Assembly (NCBI GenBank): GCA_001797315.1
Contig: MGPC01000032.1
Span: 1 to 64,000, forward strand
Direction of reading: 5' to 3'
Origin: Curvibacter sp. GWA2_64_110
GTDB lineage: Bacteria > Pseudomonadota > Gammaproteobacteria > Burkholderiales > Burkholderiaceae_C
Length of the DNA stretch: 64,000 bases
Made by a program: the position numbers and the translations under genes. Positions 42,871-51,406 of the stretch are shown piece by piece. The notes beneath the pieces were generated by a model. The model saw nothing but the letters and a program-made list of their open reading frames with translations. It ran no database searches and was not told the origin of the DNA. Numbering within the stretch: position 1 is the first letter of the stretch; every line of letters begins with the position of its first letter.

Positions 42871-43758
42871 TTAAGCAAGTACTTTTAGCAGTTTCATCCG
42901 CTGCACCCCTGAAAGGGGGGTCGCGTAACCAAGTGGCCTTAGGCTCCGGGGAAGCTCTGAGACAAAGCTAACGGTTGCATCGTCGGTTGTACGTTGTCGC
43001 ATTGCTGAAACTAGTACGTCATGCGCAGCGCTTGGATCAAGTTTTCTAAATAGGACTTCGTAGTGAGCGAACAGGGCACCGTTCGGTAGCGCTGGCTGCG
43101 TCCCAAAATACTTCGTTACAGCGGCAATGTACTCATCGCGACGTAACATGCGGAAGACGACGGCGGGATCGATACGCGACACATCACTTTGGGCGGGGCG
43201 GATCTCTGAAAGCTGATTCCGTCCCTTCAATACGAGAATCCCCACGCGGTCATCTACAGCAGCCTCATATCGCGCGACAAGTGAAGGATGCGTAACCACG
43301 AATACCCGATCAAAAGCCCTCAAGTAGTCGGGCGATTGTGAAGAAAGCCGTTTATCCGAATCGAGCTCAGTCTTAATCTCATATGCGGTTGACGTGCCAT
43401 TGAAAACTGCCACATCAACGATAGAGCCGCCGACTGGTAATTCGACGTGCATACTTGCAGTGCGAGGACTATGGCGACCAAAGACAATGCGATCTGCTAT
43501 TGCAGATTTGTAGACGTATTCACAGCGGTATGCCGTCTGCAATTCGTCTAGGCAGGCATCAAAAAGAGACCCGATCTCGTTCCGATCGTCTGAAGAGAAT
43601 CCGAGGCGTCTTAACTGCTGAAGCACCGGCGTAATGCTGCCAGCTCGCGCAATTTCCGTGAAAACGGGGCGAGTGAACAGCTTCGCCATGACTCGTTGGC
43701 GCTCTAGTTGGGTCGATAGATGCTTCATTAGGACAGTGAAGAAAGATACGCGAGACAA
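42871..43758 (-). CDS. sce7726-family-like protein with PD-(D/E)XK nuclease-like motif
   Basis: HVELPVGGSIVDVAVFNGTSTAYEIKTELDSDKRLSSQSPDYLRAFDRVFVVT (E...D...ExK, Q...Y); start could be internal (MKHLSTQ or MAKLFTR). Confidence 0.7.
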   Translation of the reverse strand: MSRVSFFTVLMKHLSTQLERQRVMAKLFTRPVFTEIARAGSITPVLQQLRRLGFSSDDRNEIGSLFDACLDELQTAYRCEYVYKSAIADRIVFGRHSPRTASMHVELPVGGSIVDVAVFNGTSTAYEIKTELDSDKRLSSQSPDYLRAFDRVFVVTHPSLVARYEAAVDDRVGILVLKGRNQLSEIRPAQSDVSRIDPAVVFRMLRRDEYIAAVTKYFGTQPALPNGALFAHYEVLFRKLDPSAAHDVLVSAMRQRTTDDATVSFVSELPRSLRPLGYATPLSGVQRMKLLKVLA

Positions 43759-43897
43759 GCATTCGTTCCCGCGTAGCTTCGCCGAACCGCATTCTTGGCG
43801 CCGAAGTTTACATCGCCAGTGAATCTCCCTGGTTTTTGAAGAGACTCCGAGTTCACAGTCTTGACGCTGTTAGCATCCGGCCGAAAGGGGATGGGGC

Positions 43898-44680
43898 ATG
43901 AATAAAGAATACGGAAAACTCACCGCCGATCAGTTCATAGAGTTCATCGCATTCGTCCCAGTGCTTCTCTCGACGATTAGGGAGATGGATGGTCTCATCG
44001 CAACGGTCCCTGATGACAAGTTTCTAAGTGTCATGCCGGGCGGCTACGGGCTCTACAGCCATGTGTATGAATTGCCATTCATGAAGCACATGGAGCTAGT
44101 CATTCATGCATTGAACCGTTCTGATGACATCAAAGAAATCGCTTCTTCTGCAGATCCAGAGGAAGCCATCCTTGAGATGTTGCGCAAGCGCGAGGACATA
44201 CACGATAAGCCTCACAGCAGTTCGTTTGATGACCAGGCAGTCGTGACCTTGGTTTACTCGCTCTCTCGTTCTATTCAGTCTCTGGCTATGCATGGCCGCA
44301 GCATCTCAAGTTTTATTGACGAAGTCCGCAAGACTGGAGAGCAAGTTCCGTTGCTAGACGCCATTCGAATGGATCGCTCAGTAATGGGGTGTCCAACCGC
44401 AATGAACGTTATTGCCAAGGCCCAATTGAGAGGGGATACAGACTTCTTCAATAAGTTATCCAATGCAATGAATGGCCCCTCAGCGAAGAAGTGGGCTCCG
44501 TTGGAACCAATGCGTTACGCTTTTTTGATGCTAAAGGAGATGGGTCTAAACAATCTCTCGGGAGCGGAACTTGAGGATCTCATGGTGAACAGACTCAAAG
44601 CCTATGTTCCCGGTGCCGGTGATGCTCAAAAGAACCTGATGGCCCAGTACCGGAATTTCAAAAACATACCAACCATCTGA
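43898..44680 (+). CDS. Hypothetical protein, 260 aa, no family recognised
   Basis: Plausible coding ORF with ATG in AT-richer DNA between the defence pair and rep; no recognisable motif. Confidence 0.65.
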   Translation: MNKEYGKLTADQFIEFIAFVPVLLSTIREMDGLIATVPDDKFLSVMPGGYGLYSHVYELPFMKHMELVIHALNRSDDIKEIASSADPEEAILEMLRKREDIHDKPHSSSFDDQAVVTLVYSLSRSIQSLAMHGRSISSFIDEVRKTGEQVPLLDAIRMDRSVMGCPTAMNVIAKAQLRGDTDFFNKLSNAMNGPSAKKWAPLEPMRYAFLMLKEMGLNNLSGAELEDLMVNRLKAYVPGAGDAQKNLMAQYRNFKNIPTI

Positions 44681-44785
44681 AATCGCGATTTGAGATGGTC
44701 GTCTAAAAGGGCCGTCGTGTATTGAATCGGTATCCGTTCCAGGAAGCCAAAGTGGCATGCCTGGCGCGGAAAAAGGATTCAATCC

Positions 44786-46141
44786 ATGTCCAAGAAGTCT
44801 CAACCTGGCAAGCCTGCCAGCGTTCCTCAATCCTCCATCCCAGCCGATCCGGATTCGCGGACGAGCGCGGCAGCGCCGGCCAGCGAATCCGGGTCGGAAG
44901 GTATCGCGGGTGCGTCGCCTAGTAACACAGCACCCGTAAACAGCAATACACCTCCTGGGGATGGTTTCAAACTGCTCCGCTTGGCGGTTGACAGCCTGTA
45001 CCTGTCCTTCCCTGGCGACCTCAAACCCGAAGTCCTGGCAACCCTGGTCACACTCAAGACCAAAGCCCAAACCGAGCACCCCGAGCTCCAGGCTCAAGCC
45101 CAATACGTCCTGGGCCAGCACATCTTCGAGGTCAAAGACAAAGGCGCCCGGATGTTCCCGTTCGTCCTGGAGGACAACGCCTACCGCATCCAACTCTCCC
45201 GACCAGGCAAGAAACTGCCCATGGCCTACGTCAAGGTCTCAGCGGAGTACCTCGCCCACAAAGGCCCCCTGGAAGTCCATAAAGAGCTCCAGGAACTTCT
45301 GGCCGACTTTGGCGACCTGTCTGGGACGGCCATGGTGTCCCGGATCGACCTGGCCGCCGATTTCGTGTCGCATACCGCCATGGACTCCTGGCCCCGCTCG
45401 GCCTGGGTCACTCGGGCTACCCAAATCCACAGCTACGCCAAAGATCAAGTCTTCACCGGCTGGACCGTCGGCATGGGCGGCGTCATCAGTGCCCGGCTCT
45501 ACAACAAGGTCGAAGAAATCCTCTACACGGGCAAATCCTGGGTCATGAACCTCTGGCAAACGTCCGGCTGGACCATCGGGGAGCCGGTCTGGCGGCTTGA
45601 ATTCGAGCTCAAGCGGGATTTCCTCAAGGAGAAGGGCTTATCGGGCCTGGAGGGCGTCCTGGAGCATCTCAACGGCCTGTGGAGCTACGCCACCACCGAA
45701 TGGCTGCGCCTGACGGTTCCCAACGAGGAAGACGCCACCCGGACCCGCTGGCCGATCCATCCCCTTTGGGTCAACCTGGCCTCGGTTGATTGGGAGTCCA
45801 CCAGTTCGGCCCGGCTGGAACGCTTCAGCAATGCCAGAACCCCAAGTGAACAACGCCTGGCTTCCATGGTCATGGGCTCCTTGGTGTCCTACATGGCGAT
45901 GCACAGCCTGGATGACCATAACGACGCCATTGAAGGGCTGTTGGGTGTCCTGTATGAGAACTACTCCCTTGTCGCCTCCAAGAAGGGCATGACCTTCGAA
46001 GAACTGTTGGCGCAACGGGTAGCTCTCAAGGCACGGGAATTCAACACCGGCATCAATGAACCGGGCTTGGCTGCTGCGCTCAAGAAGGCCGCCAAGGATT
46101 CCGGGCCGGATGCCTACCGCCGGGCCTCCAGGGGCGAATAA
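44786..46141 (+). CDS. Replication initiation factor (Rep_trans-like, rolling-circle type)
   Basis: VDSLYLSFPGDL, GTAMVSRIDLAADFV, ISARLYNKVEEIL, VWRLEFELKRDFL typical of phage/IME replication initiators. Confidence 0.82.
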   Translation: MSKKSQPGKPASVPQSSIPADPDSRTSAAAPASESGSEGIAGASPSNTAPVNSNTPPGDGFKLLRLAVDSLYLSFPGDLKPEVLATLVTLKTKAQTEHPELQAQAQYVLGQHIFEVKDKGARMFPFVLEDNAYRIQLSRPGKKLPMAYVKVSAEYLAHKGPLEVHKELQELLADFGDLSGTAMVSRIDLAADFVSHTAMDSWPRSAWVTRATQIHSYAKDQVFTGWTVGMGGVISARLYNKVEEILYTGKSWVMNLWQTSGWTIGEPVWRLEFELKRDFLKEKGLSGLEGVLEHLNGLWSYATTEWLRLTVPNEEDATRTRWPIHPLWVNLASVDWESTSSARLERFSNARTPSEQRLASMVMGSLVSYMAMHSLDDHNDAIEGLLGVLYENYSLVASKKGMTFEELLAQRVALKAREFNTGINEPGLAAALKKAAKDSGPDAYRRASRGE

Positions 46142-46152
46142 GGACCCAAGCC

Positions 46153-46503
46153 ATGCATGAAGCTGGCCCGTCTTTGCTGCCCTTGCCACCAGTGCGCTGC
46201 CTGTCCAGGGAACAGGCCGCCGAGTACCTGGGGATAGGTGTGACGCTCCTGGATCAGTTGGATGTCCCAAGCATTCGATTCGGGCGGCGCTGCGTCTATG
46301 ACCGGGTTGACTTGGATGCCTGGCTGGACGAACATAAGGGTGAGCGAAGACGGGCCGGAAAGGAGAGTTTATGGCCCGTAATGAAGGGGTCTACCGGCGT
46401 CCGGATTCCGGCAACTGGTGGATCAATGCAACGCTCCCCAACGGCAAAAGAGTACGCCAAAGCGCTGGGACTGAGCGCCGAGAGGATGCCGAAGCGTATC
46501 TAG
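46153..46503 (+). CDS. HTH DNA-binding protein (excisionase-like)
   Basis: CLSREQAAEYLGIGVTLLDQLDVPSIRFGRRCVYDRVDLDAWLDEHK; C-terminal part overlaps the integrase start. Confidence 0.75.
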   Translation: MHEAGPSLLPLPPVRCLSREQAAEYLGIGVTLLDQLDVPSIRFGRRCVYDRVDLDAWLDEHKGERRRAGKESLWPVMKGSTGVRIPATGGSMQRSPTAKEYAKALGLSAERMPKRI

Positions 46504-47453
46504 CAAAACTCAAGCTGGATGCGTACCGGGAGACTCATTTCGGCATCAAGCCCCAACGGAGTTGGCAGGAGGCCGTGGTTCGTTATCTCGAACTGAAACG
46601 AGGCTTGAGAAGTTTTTCGGATGTGCAGCGGATTTGCCGCCACTTGGATTGCTACCTGGGCGACATGCAACTGAGCCAAATCAATGGCGATGTGGTGTGG
46701 GCCGTCATTCAGGGAGAGCTCAAGAAAGGCAATAAACCTGCGACGGTGAATCGTTACCTTGCCACTGTTCGTGCCTTGCTTCGTATGGCGCGTGATGAAT
46801 GGCAGTGGATCGACACCTTTCCGAAGATTCGACTCTTGCCTGGCGAAGTCGAGCGGGACCGCTGGTTGACGCATGAAGAAGCGGAGAGACTGATTCGCTG
46901 TTGTGCGCCTCATCTGGCGGCCCTGGTGCGCTATGCCCTGGCAACAGGCTGCCGCGCTGGTGAGATCACGGGCTTGGAATGGAGTCGGGTGGACCTGCAA
47001 CGCAAGACTGCCTGGTTGAACCAAACCAAGAACGGAACGCCAAGGGGAGTGCCGTTAAATGAAGATGCGATAGAGGTGTTGAAGGAGCAGATTGGCAAAC
47101 ACTCGCGTTACTGCTTTACCTTTCGGGGTGAACCGTGGCGCTGGCAAGTCACCAATTCTGGGTGGCATACCGCGTTAGAGGCTGCCGGTATCCAGGACTT
47201 TCGGTTTCACGACCTGCGCCATACGTGGGCTTCGTGGCATCGCCAGGCGGGAACGTCGTGTGATGAGCTCAAGGAATTGGGCGGCTGGAAATCCAGGGAG
47301 ATGGTGGACCGCTATGCCAAGTACGCTACCAGTCATTTAGCTGATGCCGCCATGAGAATAGAGCGACAACGTGCTGAAAATGTGGGCAATATCGTCACGT
47401 TTTTGTCACGTTCGGAAAAGAAAAAGGACCTGACCTTTCGGTCAAGTCCTTGA
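46371..47453 (+). CDS. Tyrosine-type recombinase/integrase
   Basis: ATGCRAGEITGLEW...HDLRHTWASWHRQAG...LGGWKSREMVDRYAKY; ends 18 nt before tRNA-Lys. Confidence 0.95.
   Translation: MARNEGVYRRPDSGNWWINATLPNGKRVRQSAGTERREDAEAYLAKLKLDAYRETHFGIKPQRSWQEAVVRYLELKRGLRSFSDVQRICRHLDCYLGDMQLSQINGDVVWAVIQGELKKGNKPATVNRYLATVRALLRMARDEWQWIDTFPKIRLLPGEVERDRWLTHEEAERLIRCCAPHLAALVRYALATGCRAGEITGLEWSRVDLQRKTAWLNQTKNGTPRGVPLNEDAIEVLKEQIGKHSRYCFTFRGEPWRWQVTNSGWHTALEAAGIQDFRFHDLRHTWASWHRQAGTSCDELKELGGWKSREMVDRYAKYATSHLADAAMRIERQRAENVGNIVTFLSRSEKKKDLTFRSSP
47411..47451 (-). terminator. Element-borne terminator for tRNA-Lys, overlapping the integrase 3' coding end
   Basis: Minus strand AAGGACTTGACC-GAAA-GGTCAGGTCCTT followed by TTTCTTTTCC. 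Confidence 0.65.
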
Positions 47454-47516
47454 TTTCTATTCTTAATTTCTGGTGGGTCCTGAGTGACTCGAACACTCGA
47501 CCTACGGATTAAGAGT
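47448..47516. repeat. attR-side direct repeat, 69 bp
   Basis: Identical to 39857-39925. Confidence 0.95.
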
Positions 47517-47546
47517 CCGCTGCTCTACCAACTGAGCTAAGAACCC
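47471..47546 (-). tRNA. tRNA-Lys(CTT), CCA encoded
   Basis: Reverse complement GGGTTCTTAGCTCAGTTGGTAGAGCAGCGGACTCTTAATCCGTAGGTCGAGTGTTCGAGTCACTCAGGACCCACCA folds as a cloverleaf. Confidence 0.96.
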
Positions 47547-47604
47547 GCTGCATTGAAGCAATGGGCTGAATTCTACCATCGGTTTGGGGCACCTTGCCGG
47601 GGGG

Positions 47605-50163
47605 TTACCAGTCCTCTTTGACGGCCAGCACCGCATCGCGTCCGGCGGCGGCGCGGCCGGCGAGCCAGGCCGTCAGCGTGCCGGCCAGCACCACGGCGGC
47701 GCACAGCGCCAGCAGGCGGCCCCAGGGCAGCAGCAACTCCATGCGCCAGTGAAAACTCTGCGGGTTGACCACATGCACCAGCACCACGGCCACCGCCAGG
47801 CCGAGCCCGAGGCCGGCGACGGCGCCGACGCCGGTCCAGGCGGCACCTTCACCGGCCACCACGGCCAGGATCTGCCGGCGCGTCAGCCCCAGGTGCACCA
47901 GCAGGCCGAACTCCTTGCGCCGCGCCAGCACCTGCGCGCTGAAACTGGCCGCCACGCCGAACAGGCCGATGCCGATGGCCACCGCCTGCAGCCAGTAGGT
48001 GACGGCAAAGCTGCGGTCGAAGATGCGCAGTGAGGTGGCGCGGATCTGGCTGGCGCTGCCGAACTCCAGCAGCGCGCCGCTGCCCGGGCTGCTGCGCTCG
48101 GCCAGGGTACGGATGGCTTGCTGCACCTGGCTCAGCTCCGCGCCGGGGGCCAGCCACAGTGCCAGGTCGTTGCTGCGCGTGTCGCCGGTCAGCTGCGCGT
48201 AGCTGCGCCGCGCCATGGCGATGGCGCCGCTCTGGCGGGCATAGTCGCGCCACACACCTGCTACAAAAAACGTAGCTGGTGGCGCATGATGGGTGGGGTC
48301 TAGAGCCCTGAAAGACTGTGAAAGTGGGGCGAAGACGGCGCCCGGCCGGGCGCCGTGCAGGTCCAGCATGGCCTCGCTGACATAGATGCCGATCTGCCCC
48401 GGCGGCACCGGCAGCGGCTCGCCCAGCAGCGGCAGGTCGCGCGCCGGGTCGTCGAGCTCGCGCGCCAGCAGCGCCACGGCCGGGCGGTCGGCGGCCAGCA
48501 GCAGCGGCAGCTGGCGCTGCGCCTGCACGCGCTGCACGCCGGGCAGCTGCGCCACCGTCAACACGAACTCGGGGCTGAAGTACTGGGTGTCGGCGGCGTT
48601 CAGGCTGCTGGCGCTGCGCAGGTAGAGGTCGGCCGGCAGCACGCGCTCCAGCCATTGCGTCACCGAGTCGCGAAAGCTGGCCACCATCACGGTCAGCGCC
48701 ACCGCCAGGCTGAGCGAGGCCACCACGCCGCTCACCGCCACCGCGGCGCTCTCGCGCTGGCGGCGGGCGCGCTCCACCGCCAGCAGCGGCAGCGTGTGCC
48801 GCGCCACCAGCGGGGCGATGCGGTCCAGCAGCAAGGCGATGAGCCAGGGCAGGGCCATGATGCCGCCCAGCAGCAGCAGGGCGATTGACACGTAAGCGCC
48901 CAGTGGCATATCAAAAATGGCCGGAGACCTCGTCAATATTACGCCAATAGCTATTAAAATAATAGCAATCCAGCCGTGCATGGCGTGCGCCGGCGTTGCG
49001 CCGAGGCCTTTGAGTGTTTGCGCCGGCGGCAGCCGCTGTGCCTGCCGGGCCGGCCACCAGCCGCCGGCCAGTGCCGCCAGCACGCCCAGCAGGCCGTAGC
49101 CCAGCGCGGCCGTGCCGTCCCACTGCAGGCGGGGCGTCACGCCGGCAAAAAAACCACCGCCCAGGTCGCCGCCGAGCAGGCGCAGGGCCAGTGCGGCCAA
49201 GGCGGTGCCGAGGGCAATGCCGGCCGCGCTGCCCAGGATGCCCAGCGCCAGCGACTCCCACAGCACCAGTGCCAGTCGCTCGCGCCCGGTCAGGCCCAGC
49301 ACGCCCAGCAGGGCGAACTGCTGCGCGCGCTGGGCCACGCTCAAGGCCAGCACCGAGAACACCAGAAAGGCGCCGGTGAACAGTGCCACCAGCGCCAGCA
49401 CCGTGAGGTTGACGCGGTAGGCGCGCGACAGGTTGCTGATGCGCTGCGCTGCGTCGCCGGGTTCGTTCAAGCTGAGGCCGCTGGGCCAGTCGGGCGCAGC
49501 CTGCAGCGTGCGCACGAAGGCGGCGCGGTCCACGCCGGGCTGCAGGCGCAGGTCGAGGCGGGTGAGCTGGCCGAGCTTGCCGAACAGCTCCTGCGCGGCG
49601 GCGATGTCCATCACCGCCAGGGCCGGGCCGCTGGCGCTCACCGTGCCGGCCACCTGCACCGGCTGCAGGCGCAGGCCGCTTTGCAGCTGGAGCGTGCGCC
49701 CCGGGATCAGCTGTTGCGCCGCCGGATTCAGGAAGACGGTGGCCGGTGCGAACAGCGCCAGCCGGTCCGCGCCGGCGGCCGGCCGCGGCAGCAAGTCGGG
49801 CGCGATGGCGGCCACCTGCAGTGCGTCGATGCCCAGCACGCGCAGCGGCACGCGCCGGCCGTCGGCGCTGACGGCCTGACTGCTGAACTCCAGCACCGGG
49901 CTGGCCAGCGCCACCTGCGGGTGGCGGACCAGGCGGGCGTAGAGCGCTTCATCGAAATTGCCTTGTGCGGCGCGCAGTTCCAGGTCGGGCTGGCCGCCCA
50001 CGGCGCGCACCGCGTGCGAGAACTCGTCGAGCGCCGAGGCGTTGATCAGGTGCACCGAGAAGGCCAGCGCCACGCCCAGCATCACCGCCAGCACGGCGGC
50101 AGCATGGCGCCAGGGGTGGTGGCGCAGTTCCTGCCAGGAGAAGGTGCTCAGCAACTGGCGCAT
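47605..50163 (-). CDS. FtsX-like ABC transporter permease
   Basis: Two FtsX-like repeats with MacB-PCD-like periplasmic domains; FSWQELRHHPWRHAAAVLAVMLGVALAFSVHLINASALDEF. Confidence 0.9.
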   Translation of the reverse strand: MRQLLSTFSWQELRHHPWRHAAAVLAVMLGVALAFSVHLINASALDEFSHAVRAVGGQPDLELRAAQGNFDEALYARLVRHPQVALASPVLEFSSQAVSADGRRVPLRVLGIDALQVAAIAPDLLPRPAAGADRLALFAPATVFLNPAAQQLIPGRTLQLQSGLRLQPVQVAGTVSASGPALAVMDIAAAQELFGKLGQLTRLDLRLQPGVDRAAFVRTLQAAPDWPSGLSLNEPGDAAQRISNLSRAYRVNLTVLALVALFTGAFLVFSVLALSVAQRAQQFALLGVLGLTGRERLALVLWESLALGILGSAAGIALGTALAALALRLLGGDLGGGFFAGVTPRLQWDGTAALGYGLLGVLAALAGGWWPARQAQRLPPAQTLKGLGATPAHAMHGWIAIILIAIGVILTRSPAIFDMPLGAYVSIALLLLGGIMALPWLIALLLDRIAPLVARHTLPLLAVERARRQRESAAVAVSGVVASLSLAVALTVMVASFRDSVTQWLERVLPADLYLRSASSLNAADTQYFSPEFVLTVAQLPGVQRVQAQRQLPLLLAADRPAVALLARELDDPARDLPLLGEPLPVPPGQIGIYVSEAMLDLHGARPGAVFAPLSQSFRALDPTHHAPPATFFVAGVWRDYARQSGAIAMARRSYAQLTGDTRSNDLALWLAPGAELSQVQQAIRTLAERSSPGSGALLEFGSASQIRATSLRIFDRSFAVTYWLQAVAIGIGLFGVAASFSAQVLARRKEFGLLVHLGLTRRQILAVVAGEGAAWTGVGAVAGLGLGLAVAVVLVHVVNPQSFHWRMELLLPWGRLLALCAAVVLAGTLTAWLAGRAAAGRDAVLAVKEDW

Positions 50164-50294
50164 GGCGGGAGGATCAGGTGGGCTTGATGGGGTTCAAGAA
50201 AACGCCAGGTCGTCCACGGCCTTGACTTTACAGGCCGGCCATTAGGGGCCAGTATGGGGAGGGCCGACATGAACACGATGGCAAGGAGAGCACC

Positions 50295-50759
50295 ATGGGT
50301 GAGCGTTTGACAACCGGTGAAGTGTGTACGCGCAGTGTAACCATCGCCTTCAAGGGCACGCCCCTGGTCGATGCGGCACGGCTGATGCGGGCGCAGCATG
50401 TGGGCTGCCTGGTCGTGGTGGAGGACGGCCCGGCCAGCCGGCGCACCGTGAGCGGGCTGCTGACCGACCGCGACATCGTGATGGCCGTGGTCGCGCCCGG
50501 GCTCGACCCCAACACCTTGAGCGTGGGTGATGTGATGAGCACCGATCTGGTGACGGCACGCGAGGACGATTCGCTGATCGACCTCATGCGTGCCATGCGC
50601 GCCAAGGGCGTGCGGCGCATGCCGGTGGTGGGCGCGCAGGGCGAGCTGATCGGCATTGCGACGCTGGACGATGTGCTGGCCATTCTGTCGGAGGAGCTGT
50701 CCCTGCTGGTGGCAGCGATCGATCACGAAGGGCAACGCGAGCGCAGGATGCGCCGTTGA
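50295..50759 (+). CDS. CBS domain-containing protein
   Basis: Two CBS repeats: GLLTDRDIVMAVVAPG, DVMSTDLVTAREDDSLIDLMRAMRAKGVRRMPVVGAQGELIGIATLDDVL. Confidence 0.92.
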   Translation: MGERLTTGEVCTRSVTIAFKGTPLVDAARLMRAQHVGCLVVVEDGPASRRTVSGLLTDRDIVMAVVAPGLDPNTLSVGDVMSTDLVTAREDDSLIDLMRAMRAKGVRRMPVVGAQGELIGIATLDDVLAILSEELSLLVAAIDHEGQRERRMRR

Positions 50760-50787
50760 GGGGCGGGTGGCGTGGATCGGGTGATTT

Positions 50788-50801
50788 TTGATGTGCGTCA
50801 A
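50788..50801. promoter_or_regulatory. FNR/Anr/Dnr-like box TTGAT-GTGC-GTCAA
   Basis: Near-ideal FNR-type palindrome between the CBS gene and hsp20. Confidence 0.6.
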
Positions 50802-50917
50802 ATTTGAATCACCCTCCGCTTGAATAGCACCGGCACGAACCACATACTTGCCAACTGATGGCCATGGCTGTCCGCGCCATGACCATGAGGCATCACCCCA
50901 ACCTGAGGAGGAATGAC

Positions 50918-51343
50918 ATGAGTTCACTGATCACGCGTGGCAGTCTGTTCGATGATTTTTTCCGCGACATGGCGCCGGGTTTCTACGTCAAGCCGCTGCA
51001 TGGCGACCCGCTGCCCAGCCCGGGGCAGATCAAGATCGACGTGAAGGAAAACGGCAATAACTACACCGTGTCGGCCGAGATTCCGGGTGTGCGCAAGGAG
51101 GACATCCACGTCACCATCGAAGGCGGCATGGTGATGGTGCGTGCCGAGATCAAGCAGGAAGACGCGCACAAGGACGACAAGTCCTTGCGCAACGAGCGCT
51201 ACTTCGGCTCGGTGTCGCGTGGCATCCAGCTGCCGCAGGACGTGGACCAGGCGCAGGCCAAGGCCAAATACGACAACGGCGTGCTCACGCTCACGCTGCC
51301 CAAGAAGCAGGGCAACGGCTCGCAGAAGCTGCGCATCGAGTGA
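50918..51343 (+). CDS. Hsp20/alpha-crystallin family small heat shock protein
   Basis: IKIDVKENGNNYTVSAEIPGVRKEDIHVTIEGGMVMVRAEIKQ; YDNGVLTLTLPKK. Confidence 0.95.
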   Translation: MSSLITRGSLFDDFFRDMAPGFYVKPLHGDPLPSPGQIKIDVKENGNNYTVSAEIPGVRKEDIHVTIEGGMVMVRAEIKQEDAHKDDKSLRNERYFGSVSRGIQLPQDVDQAQAKAKYDNGVLTLTLPKKQGNGSQKLRIE

Positions 51344-51360
51344 GCATGCGCCACCCATGA

Positions 51361-51387
51361 AAAAGCCCGGCATGGCCGGGCTTTTTT
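51361..51387. terminator. Bidirectional Rho-independent terminator between hsp20 and the Bug gene
   Basis: AAAAGCCCGGC-CATG-GCCGGGCTTTTTT hairpin with A/T tracts on both sides. Confidence 0.9.
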
Positions 51388-51406
51388 GCGGGCGCGGGAG
51401 AGGGGT

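Larger units (their letters stand above)
39857..47516. mobile_element. Integrative element in tRNA-Lys(CTT), ~7.6 kb, with defence-like cargo
   Basis: 69-bp direct repeat at both ends including the tRNA 3' half; integrase adjacent to intact tRNA; Rep and excisionase-like genes; AT-richer cargo. Confidence 0.9.
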
